From: Microdochium bolleyi
Taxonomy: Eukaryota > Ascomycota > Sordariomycetes > Xylariales > Microdochiaceae
DNA: 64,000 nucleotides
Direction of reading: 5' to 3'
Assembly (NCBI GenBank): GCA_001566295.1
Contig: KQ964245.1
Coordinates: 3,477,524 to 3,541,523, forward strand
Shown here: positions 55,449 to 64,000 of the stretch, piece by piece
Numbering within the stretch: the stretch's first letter is position 1
Layout: each line of letters starts with the position of its first letter
The notes under the pieces: model-generated
Database searches by the model: none
What the model was told of the DNA's origin: nothing
The model's input: the letters and a program-made list of their open reading frames with translations, nothing else
Made by a program: the position numbers and the translations under genes

Positions 55449-58400
55449 GCCTTTATTTTACTTATTTTTTGTTCTCTGCTACGGATAAGTCGGTGCCTTA
55501 TCTGTCTGTCTATTGGTGATGCTTCGTGGTGAGTGCCTGGTTGCAAGATCGTCCTTGTTGGCCACCTACGCAAGGCATTCCAGTGGCGATGTCTTGCTGT
55601 GCTTTAGCCGAGGCTCTCCGGTCGCTTGCTTCCAGTGCTTGGTACGCCTCAGTGTATCCAGAGGTTCCAGAGGTTTAGAAGTGTCTAGTGGAGATGATAA
55701 GCTCGAATGTAGCGACTGCATTCAGAATTCAGCGTAGGTGTGCATATGCATATAACAGGATATTAAGCTCTTGTCTAGCCCCTGGCCCAGTGCAGTACTG
55801 CCTTCCGAGGAAGCTGTCGCTGAGATCCCCCAAGTATCTTGGGTGTGGCAGGCACCGCCCCCAGCCGTGGGAGCTTACCATCCGGTGATGGGACCAGCGA
55901 GGCGAGGTGAAGATGTGAGCGGGGAGCGTAGGGCCGAACGTTGTGGCATCAAGTAATATCATATATCTCGGTGTAATTTAGGGCCTGCAGGCAAGTATCA
56001 GCCTCAATCCTTAAGATAAGCCAAACTGTAGCCGCCCGTCCTGCTGCTAAAGCGCAAATAACATCGATGCCGTGGAAGGGCTGGCGCACAGCCGCGGAGT
56101 GCAATCTTCGAGACCGGAGTCGGCCTCGGCACAAAATAGTTGCTCGTTCCTAGCGTTCCGTCATCAGCCACCTTCTTCGCCCAGCTCTGCCCAGCTATGC
56201 CCACGTCCCGTCCGGCAGAACTACTCGAGCACTTGCAATACCAAGCAGAAACCATGTGGCCAGTCCGGCTCTCCTATTGAACTTTGGACCTCTGGATCTG
56301 AAATAGTTAAATATCTGCACACCAAATCCATACACACTGTCTCCTGAGTGACGCCGATACACGCAAGATAACTATCCCACAGCTAATTTAGCAGACTACA
56401 CATGGCCAGCGTGTCCGTCAATCATTCAGACGTTAGTACACGAGGACGAAGGGGAAAGGAGCGTCTCAGTAAAAAGACTAGAGGTCTGCGTATGGTGGTA
56501 TATAAGGCTCAAAGCCTGGATAAATCGCAGGATCTGTTTCTTTTGCGGATCTCCTGTAGTAGTCGCCTCTTGGACTCGGCAGGATAAGACGAGCTAGCTT
56601 TCGAAGAGACCTTGGGAACGATGGGGACCACGGTTATGCTTCCTTGCCCGTGTTTCGCCAGCCGAGCACCGAAGCGCGATAAAGGATGCGTTCTGTTTTC
56701 TTTATTCGTTCTTTTTGGTTTGCGGTGCGCTCTGTGGTATGCAATTCTTTATATGTTTCGAACTCGGTAATGATTCGGTGTTGCATGGTTCGCCCGACTG
56801 TGCCGCCATTTAGCCCCCATGCTCAGAGATCAGGGATAGTTGGTGACATCTGCAGCATGCGGGGCTTTTCTTCAATGAGAGGTGGTATGCTTGCAGATCT
56901 AAAGCCTGGGATGTGTCGAGCTTTCAAGATCTTACACACTGACGAGCAACAGATAGCCGCCACTTTTCCAGCCGAGGCCGAATATCATTCTCTAAGCATC
57001 AGTTTGAGAGACCCTGTCTGGCATCGGCGTGATCGTCCCCTTTTTGGAACAAACTCGCACAAGCTTGTTCGCCCTCGAGCAACAGCACCGCGGGTCGGCA
57101 CGTAAGGAACACACGTCCGGGTCAACATCCCGTCGATAAAAAGCCCCCCTTACGAGGGAACCGGGGTATACCTGCGTGAGGCTGAAGGGCAGACAGATGG
57201 CATGGCGCCCCACGTGGCCGTCATGGCGATCTCTCACCTTCCTAGACGGGCGAAGTTTCAGCTGCTGGAACCTCAGCTGGGCTGGGTCTAGACTCGCTCG
57301 CAAGCCATGAGGTGAAAGAATTACGGGGAGAGACACGGCGGGGAGCGGTAAGACGAATCTGGAGAAAAGGCCCTGCCCTGCGGGGGAAATCCCCAGCTGG
57401 AACCTCGGGTATCGAGTTTTGAGGACTGGGGACGGGATCTGGGGTATGGATGGACTAGGGGGGCTCCGAGGGCGCGGAACGCCTCCGCCGTGCATGAGCA
57501 CCGATTGGGGGAATTATTCGAGGGGGCGCTTTCTAGTGCCGGAGCTGGCCGTGGTTGTGGTGTGCAGTAGCAGCAGGAGGAGGAGGAGGGAGAGGCGAAG
57601 AGAGCGAGGGAGGACGGATGCTGTCAGAAGCGGAGCGGAGTTTGGGGTCGGAGAGGGTGCGGAGAAAAGGCAGCTCACCCCGGCCACAGTGCCAGCCCGG
57701 GACTGCACGGAGCACAACGTCCAGGACGCTGCCAGGCTTTTGGAGGGAAGGGACTTACTTCCAAGCAAGCCAAGGTCACTCGGTGAGAGAGCAGAGGAGA
57801 GCTGGCCGAGGGGAGCGAGGGGGAGCTGGCCCCATTGAACCGTGAGATTCCCCTCCACTTTGTGGAGAGGTTGCAGCACACTAGATCCCTGAGAGTCACC
57901 AACCATCCCCCCAGGCTCCACTCGAGGTCCGGAGCGTCCAGTTTCCCGCGGACGGGGGCCCCATGATCAGCCGCCTGGAATGCACAACATGAACAACAAC
58001 ATCAACAACAATAACAGCGAAGCATCGCGGCTGTCGTCGGTCAACCCAAGCGACTGTCTGTCGAAGCGCGGAACCAGTCCACGGTTGTGCGTCGCCAGGC
58101 TAGGCTGGAACAAGAGAAAAGGTCAGGCCAAGGCGTGCCAAGAGATGCTTGCCGGGACGCCCGGGCTTGGGGTGCAGCCCATGAGGAGGGCCTGCAGATT
58201 GGTGGCGTGGCCCAAGAGCGAGTCGGATGACGCCACCCGCCAGATGCCAGCGCCAACACAGCGATCCCCTTGAGCCTCGTGCATTGCTGACGGCGGGGGA
58301 AAAGTCTGAAGGCTGGTCTGACTGCCCGCGATGCTTTGTGCTCCGTGTCAGTGTTGCAACCATTGATTGGAAATGCGGGCACCTCCAGCGCCTGCTAACT

Positions 58401-58674
58401 TACACTAGGGCCGCTCCAGTGTGGGGTTGACGGGGATCAATGGCTGCCCCCGGGCCCCTTGAGTCTTGCCTCAAGCGACATCGGGCAAGTCCAACCCGGC
58501 CAGAAAAGTCGCAAACACCACACGATGGCCGCCCCAGCTACTTAAAGACCTCGACTCCTCCCTGCCCTCCTGTCCCTCCTGCCCCGGCCCAGCTATCCTT
58601 CGCCAGGCTGTCATCGTTGCCGCCTCTCTTCCACCATTTCCAGAGTCGCGAGAGCTGTCGACGTACTGCCCATC
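55446..58674. other. Gene-poor region downstream of the 5S gene
   Basis: About 3.2 kb without a recognisable protein gene. It includes an AAC-rich short repeat near 57986-58014, a G/A-rich stretch (57570-57660) and the promoter of the MFS gene. I looked for a second 5S copy or tRNA here and saw none. Confidence 0.5.
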
Positions 58675-60285
58675 ATGACCAAGGAGCAGGGTATGTTTGT
58701 TCTCCTCCCGCCACACCCTGCCGCCCAGTCGAGACTGCTCGCTGACCACCATACCCTACAGTCTCGCCCGTCGAGGGCTCGCCCGAGCGCACCGGCAAGC
58801 ACTACGATGTCGAGAGTCCCAGTCAAGAGCCCCAGTGCCCATCAAGCACCACGGAGCGCAAGCTCATGTCCCGCATCGACGCCCACCTGCTTCCCTTCGT
58901 CATCATCCTCTACCTCCTCGCCTTCCTCGATCGCGTCAACATCGCCAATGCCCGGTCTTTTAGCATGGAGAAGGACCTCGGCATGGATGTGGGCGGCACG
59001 CAGTATAATGCTGGTAAGAACTTCCACGCAATCATCATCAAAAGACACCCGCAACTAACATACCCATACAGCACTCGTCATTTTCTTCCCCCCGTACATC
59101 CTATTCGAAATCCCGTCCAACATCTTCTTGAAGCGCTTCAGCCCCAAGGTCTGGCTGCCCGCCTGTATGCTTGGCTTTGGTCTCATCACGACGTTCCAGG
59201 GGCTGGTGCAGAATTTCGCTGGCCTCCTCGTCACGCGCTTCCTCCTCGGTCTCTTCGAGGCTGGCCTGTTCCCCGGCTGCTTCTACCTGCTCAGCATGTG
59301 GTACAAGCGCGAGGAGGCCCAGAAGCGCTACTCGCTCTTCTTCGCCTCCACGAGTTTGGCTGGTGCCTTCGGCGGCCTACTCGCGTCCGCAATCGGAAAG
59401 ATGGACGGTCTCAACGGCTACCACGGATGGCGCTGGATCTTTATCCTCGAGGGAGTGCTCACCTGCTTGGTAGCCTTCATCTTCTACCCCTTCTTCCCCA
59501 CCTTCCCCGAGGAGGCCACGTTCCTGACTGAGGAGGAGCGCGCCTACGTCAAGCTCCGCCTCCAGCGCGATACCGGCAACAGCGCAGCTGAGCGCAAGAC
59601 AAGCTTCCGCGACGTACTGACCGTCATGAAGGACTACCGCATCTACCTCGGCGGCTTCATGTACTTTGGTCTCATTGTCCCAGCCTACGGCTACGCCTAC
59701 TTTGCGCCTGCCATTATCTCGACCTACGGCTACGACCCCATCCGGACGCAGCTCTTCTCAGTGCCGCCGTGGGCCGCCTCGTTCGGCTTCTCCCTGGTCA
59801 TCGCCGCGCTGTCGGACCGCTTCCGTCACCGCGCCACGTTCGCCCTGGCACCGCTCGCCCTGGCCATTACGGGTTTCGCGATCCTGCTCAACATCCACAA
59901 CAACACGCCGGTCCAGTACATGGCGCTCTGCTTCGTGACGATGGGCTGCTACGGCGCGATGCCCATCATCGTGTGCTGGTTCGTCATGAACCTCGGCGGT
60001 CACCACCGGCGCGCCATCGGCGCCGCGTGGCAGGTCGGTTTTGGCAACATTGGCGGCATCATCGCGACTTTTGCCTTCCTGGCTAAGGACCGGCCTTTCT
60101 ACGTGCCCGGATACTCGATCTGCATCGCCTTCACGATCCTCAGCGCCCTCGCGAGCACCACCTACCTGCTCAGCATCACGCGGGACAACCGGAAGCGGGC
60201 GAACGCCACGACTGATGTCGTGCTGACGGAGCAGGAGAAGTCCGACCTTGGCGACCTGCGCCCGGACTTCCGGTACATGTACTAG
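58675..60285 (+). CDS. MFS transporter, anion:cation symporter (Dal5/Tna1) family
   Basis: Three exons, 58675-58690, 58762-59013 and 59072-60285, give 493 residues, normal for the family. The first coding exon is only 16 nt (MTKEQ plus one base); a start at the Met of MSRIDAHLLPF in exon 2 is the alternative. After an acidic tail, TM1 carries LAFLDRVNIANAR, the signature of the allantoate/nicotinate/vitamin permease branch. FPPYILFEIPSNIFLKR (TM2), the G-R segment RFLLGLFEAGLFPGCFYLLS (TM4) and WRWIFILEGVLTC (TM6) follow, with twelve predicted membrane segments. It is likely a plasma-membrane proton symporter for a carboxylated solute. The exact substrate is unknown. It precedes a lyase-family gene on the same strand by 1.4 kb. 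Confidence 0.92.
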
Positions 60286-61675
60286 ATGGGCGTGTGCAGG
60301 TTGATGGGGTGTGCAGTTTGCGGATGCTGTGGTTCTGCATGCAAATTGGCGGTTGAACATCGGATGTGTGCGAGTCAAAAGTCTCATTGGAAAGAACTGA
60401 AGACCTATGGAGGAAAATGTAAGGAGTCTTAAAAATCAATATACCCCTGATTTCTTGTTTAACAGACTCTTCCCAACAAAGCCGACCTGCAAGCGACTAA
60501 GTGGCTGACTGGCCGCCTATGAACTGTGCTGGACAGGCATCGGCGAGGTTTCCGAAGACTGATGAGGGGAAAACAGGTCGTGGCTTGGCCTTTGGGGGAA
60601 AGGTGCCGACGGAAGGGCTCCGAACCATTGGACGACGGCCCCCGCAGCACAAGAGCTGGACCCCATCGGCAGAGAATGTCCGATGTGATATGGGGGGGCG
60701 ACTCCACCCGCGGCGCCCAACGGAAGCGGCGACACTTTTGTGACGTTCTGCTTGTAGGACCATGACTGGAGACTGGAAGCGTGGGACTGGAACCTGGAGG
60801 TACGAGGCAGTATGGCCGGCATTGGAGACGGGGAAACAGAGGGCGTGCAGGATCCCCCTGCAGAAGTTGGCCGATTGTCAGGGTCCTGTGCTTGTTCTTT
60901 CAGGGCAGGATGAATATACACAGTCCTCCGGGCACTGCAAGGCAGGTATGTTATGTACTGCCAGCCACCTGCAGCTCAGGGTATGTTTGATGAGATTGGC
61001 GAGGTGGTATTTGCGGGCACTGCTGGCAGTACTTCTGTCATAATAGTAGTTGAGAGCAACTCGCAAAAAAAAAGCATTGCACTGGACAGGAAATACTCCA
61101 CCAGCATCACCGGCCCCCAGCTAACGCCGAAGAGGCTCAAGCAACAACACCGTCATTTGACAGGTCTAGCTTGTCCCCAGGACCCGTCGGATACCCGCCG
61201 CCCACATGGCCAACAACCCTGGCTCTTCCGGGCGCGGCGCGAGAAGAAGGCGAGCGGCAGGGTCAAGCGGAAGGGGGAGAGAAAAAAGAGGGAACAGTGG
61301 GAAGTGTCGCCCGCACTACCTTCCGAGAACGGAGCCGCGGCCGGGACTCCCGACCCCCACACCTCGGTCGATGGAGCGGCGGCGAAGACGACAGACGACG
61401 GGCTATAAACGACCGACTTGCCTCCGGAGGCACTACCTTTGTCTCTCCCTTGGATTGCGAAGACTCTTGCATTGTTGACTTTTATACTTATATATATACC
61501 CCAAACAGCATTTCTTTCACGGGCCCGACCAAACGCCCGCTTCCGGGAAAACTAGCGACACAAGGAGACGCTCCGGAGCACACACGCTCACGCCACCCCG
61601 AGTAACGAATAAGACAAGTTTACAACAAAACCCCTTGAAACCGAAACACAACAACAGCACCACAGATCACCAGAC
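60286..61675. other. Intergenic: MFS 3' flank and promoter of the lyase-family gene
   Basis: 1.39 kb with no recognisable gene. A strong TATA element lies near the right end. Confidence 0.55.
61489..61498 (+). promoter_or_regulatory. TATA box upstream of the lyase-family gene
   Basis: A TTATATATATA string about 180 nt before the ATG at 61676, followed by an A/C-rich leader (ACAACAAAACC-like) typical of well-expressed fungal genes. Confidence 0.55.
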
Positions 61676-62691
61676 ATGGCTGTGAGAAAGGGAGCCGCCA
61701 AGCTGCGCGAGTACCTCGCCGACCCGGACAAGATCGTCGTCTGCCCGGGCGTGCTTGACGGCCTGACCGCGCGCGTGGCCCTCAGCGTCGGCTTCGACGC
61801 CCTGTACTTGGTAAGTCTCCCGCGCCCGGAATAATCTGGTCTGGAAACCAGTACGACAAAACACAAAAGATTTTCCCGAAACTGACCTTTTCTCGTGTTC
61901 ACACAAAGACCGGCGCAGGCACGGCAATCTCCCGCCTCGGGCAGCCCGACCTGGGCCTCACGACGGTCGACGACATGGCGACCAACGCGGGCATGGTGGC
62001 CGGGCTGGACCGCAACGTCCCCGTCATCGCCGACGCCGACACGGGCTTCGGCGGACCCTTGATGGTCGCGCGGACCGTGGAGAAGTACATCCTCCAGGGC
62101 GTGGCGGCGTTCCACATCGAGGACCAGGTCACCACCAAGCGCTGCGGGCACCTCCTGGGCAAGGAGCTCGTCGACACGAGCGTGTACGTGGCGCGCATCA
62201 GGGCGGCCGCCGCGGCGCGCGAGGCGATGGAGAGCGACATTGTCATCATCGCGCGGACCGACTCCCTGCAGAGCCTGGGCTACGAGGCGGCCATCGAGCG
62301 CCTCAAGGCCGCGCGGGACGCCGGCGCCGACGTCGTGTTCCTCGAAGGCATGACGACAAAGGAGCAGATGGCCAGCGTGGTCAAAGACATGGCCCCGACG
62401 CCGTGCTTCCTCAACATGGTCTCGGGCGGGGTCACCCCGCTCGTGGACAGCAGCGAGGCGGCGGCGCTCGGGTACAAGATTGTCATATGGCCCATGGCGT
62501 GCATGACGAGCGTCTTCCTCGGGATGCGCGACGCCTGCCGCGAGCTCAAGCAGAGCGGGCGCATCGAGGAGAAGTACGAGGACGGGAAGCTCGTCGGCGG
62601 CGTCAGGGAGGTCTTCGAGTGCGCCGGCCTGTCGAGGTGCTCGGCCTTTGACCAGGAGATGGGCGGCACGTCGTACAAGAATGGTGCCTGA
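61676..62691 (+). CDS. Isocitrate lyase/PEP mutase superfamily enzyme (methylisocitrate-lyase-like)
   Basis: Two exons, 61676-61810 and 61909-62691, give 305 residues, the size of the short ICL/PEPM enzymes rather than true isocitrate lyase (over 500). Landmarks: CPGVLDGLTARVA near the N-terminus, TGAGTAISRLG over the splice site, the metal-binding DADTGFGG (Asp87, Asp89), FHIEDQ, and KRCGH at 122-126 with Cys124, the catalytic Cys of the lyase branch. IIARTDSL and FLEGMTTKEQM follow. The Cys argues for C-C bond cleavage and against PEP mutase. Candidates are 2-methylisocitrate lyase-like, dimethylmalate lyase-like or oxaloacetate hydrolase-like activity, and sequence alone does not decide. 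There is no evident mitochondrial presequence, but a C-terminal end of KNGA is not a peroxisomal signal either, so it is probably cytosolic. Confidence 0.88.
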
Positions 62692-63436
62692 GTGAGGTGA
62701 TTTGGAGGATGAACAGCACATACAGCATAAGTTAGCATTGAGCAATTCAAGAAAGAAAGAATCAAGAAAAATTAGTATAATATGCCAGTCACAATCCTTC
62801 TGTTAGTCTGCATGTGAACTGAAAATTCTGGCAGTCAAGTTCGAGGTAAAGAACAAATCTGCTTTATTCAGTTCAAACGCAAAAGTCTGTTTGGCTTCAC
62901 ATCACTGGCCAACTACTCTACAAACGTGTTCATCGCCGTGGTTTAGTCACTGCCCTTCATGATTTGGACCTGGGAAAGCACCCAAGTCTTGTATTCGTAA
63001 CTGGTCCATGATACCCTCAGAAACTGAATAGTCATATACTATTTAGCCTTGCTACGCACAGAGTCGATGGGACACAGATTGCGATCAGAGGTAGGTTCAA
63101 CTTCGTACAGACTCCATAGCTCGGATCAGCTTCGGCTCTCCGTGGTGGAGTTTGTCAAAGTTTTTCTTTCAAGGTCACATCTTGCTTCTTACACAGAGGA
63201 AGACCGTCTCGTGGTATCTTCGCCATTAATTGTGCTACGAAGGACCGAAATCGTCGCTGCTCGCGGCCAAATAACAGACACTGGGTCCAGCGTACAAGCC
63301 AAAGCCGGCGAAGGTTCTCCCTTACCGCCAGTACCATGTCAAGATTTACCCATGTGAAGTGATATGTACATTCTTTTGCATTGCTGTCCCAATACCCGTG
63401 TGATGTTCGCTCTACCTCGATGCACAAGACAACTCA
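62692..63436. other. Convergent intergenic region, lyase-family gene / RPA49
   Basis: 745 bp between converging stops, A/T-richer than the coding flanks (AGAAAGAAAGAATCAAG follows the lyase stop). Consistent with two 3' UTRs. No gene was seen. Confidence 0.6.
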
Positions 63437-64000
63437 CTACCGCCGCGCTCTCTGGTATCGCAGCTGCGGGAATTCAAGCGGTAACGAAAGCGTCGCGACC
63501 TGCTTGTGCGTGCCCTTCTCGTCGCCCTTGACGATCTTGACCTTGCCGCCAATCTCCTTCCAGTACTGCGCAAACTCCTTCTCGTCCACGCCCATGTCGT
63601 ACCGCAGCGCGCTCGTCTCAATCGAGTAATTGCCCACAATCGCCGCCAGCGCGCACGTCCACGTGCGGATCAGGTCGATTTCAAACTTGCGCATCTCGCC
63701 CTTCTGCGAGAATCGCCGCCGGATGTTCTCCACCACGGTCGAGGGGACTGGGTCGAGCAGCTCCGTGAGTTTGTCCTTCTGCGGCACGACGAACAGGCCG
63801 CGGCCGCGCGGCTTGGCGGCTCTCTGGAACTTAATCAGACAGTCGAGGTACCTCAGCACGCGGAGGTGCTTGACTGCGTTGGGGCCGCCCGCCACAGCCT
63901 GTAACCTGTGCGAGACAAAGACGTTGTTGCCGCTCCGGATGTCATGGCCCTTCTTGACGCTGTCTTGCCAGTCCTTGATGGGGATCGAGTTGAGTATCTC
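63437..64000 (-). CDS. rpa49: RNA polymerase I subunit A49 (Rpa49), C-terminal part, cut by window edge
   Basis: The frame enters from the right edge and ends with TAG at 63437-63439, giving 187 residues with no intron. It corresponds to the C-terminal tandem winged-helix domain of A49. It includes GNNVFVSHRLQ, KHLRVLRYLDCLIKF, an intervening RGRGLFVVPQKDKL, and the terminal block KVKIVKGDEKGTHKQVATLSLPLEFP, which closes the second winged helix. A49 forms a heterodimer with A34.5 that acts like TFIIF/TFIIE in Pol I, binding DNA upstream of the bubble and aiding initiation and elongation of rRNA transcription in the nucleolus. The dimerisation domain lies outside the window. Convergent with the lyase-family gene. 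Confidence 0.85.
   Translation of the reverse strand, partial: EILNSIPIKDWQDSVKKGHDIRSGNNVFVSHRLQAVAGGPNAVKHLRVLRYLDCLIKFQRAAKPRGRGLFVVPQKDKLTELLDPVPSTVVENIRRRFSQKGEMRKFEIDLIRTWTCALAAIVGNYSIETSALRYDMGVDEKEFAQYWKEIGGKVKIVKGDEKGTHKQVATLSLPLEFPQLRYQRARR

Overview
The window is an ordinary stretch of nuclear chromosome from a filamentous ascomycete (Pezizomycotina, probably Sordariomycetes). Evidence for this: genes are split by short GT-AG introns (about 50-100 nt, often with CTAAC/CTGAC branch sites), the DNA is GC-rich, the proteins have clear fungal identities (Atg1, Tti1, Gpi10, a Sac7-type RhoGAP, a Ycf1-type ABC transporter, a DUF2841 protein), and a single dispersed 5S rRNA gene lies between protein genes, as known in Neurospora and relatives. 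Exon coordinates below were worked out by hand from reading frames and splice signals.

Layout. 1-466: 5' end of an amino-acid permease (- strand) with four GATA-factor sites upstream. 1643-4890 (-): TTI1. 5322-6435 (+): DUF1749 alpha/beta hydrolase. 6730-7059 (+): small Cys-rich protein. 7444-9510 (+): cytochrome P450 with seven exons. 9511-14953: no recognisable gene. 14954-16902 (-): DUF2841 protein. 16903-26550: almost 10 kb with no recognisable gene, with simple repeats and an inverted-repeat cluster at its end. 26551-31910 (-): full-length ABCC/MRP transporter, divergent from cullin-4 (32875-35529, +). 36528-39178 (-): Sac7-type RhoGAP. 42429-45513 (-): autophagy kinase Atg1. 45514-50365: no recognisable gene. 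50366-51835 (-): ornithine aminotransferase, divergent from GPI mannosyltransferase III/Gpi10 (52782-55072, +). 55327-55445 (+): a divergent 5S rRNA gene. 58675-60285 (+): MFS anion transporter of the Dal5/Tna1 type. 61676-62691 (+): isocitrate-lyase/PEP-mutase family enzyme. 63437-64000 (-): 3' part of the RNA polymerase I subunit A49 gene.

Most of these are housekeeping genes: TORC/PIKK assembly, ubiquitin ligation, Rho signalling, autophagy, GPI anchoring, arginine catabolism and Pol I. No biosynthetic cluster, virus, transposon or CRISPR is visible. The P450 stands alone. The MFS transporter and the lyase-family enzyme are adjacent and co-oriented, which might be a small catabolic pair, but only position supports that.

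The most interesting signals are: (1) the 5S rRNA gene, whose sequence differs strongly from the canonical type while every helix is kept by compensatory changes; (2) a 4-nt microexon needed to keep the P450 in frame; (3) an ATG-less, acid-free, in-frame extension upstream of ornithine aminotransferase with an ATT codon in a near-ideal initiation context; (4) the large gene-empty flanks of the DUF2841 gene. I found no convincing new multi-gene system.
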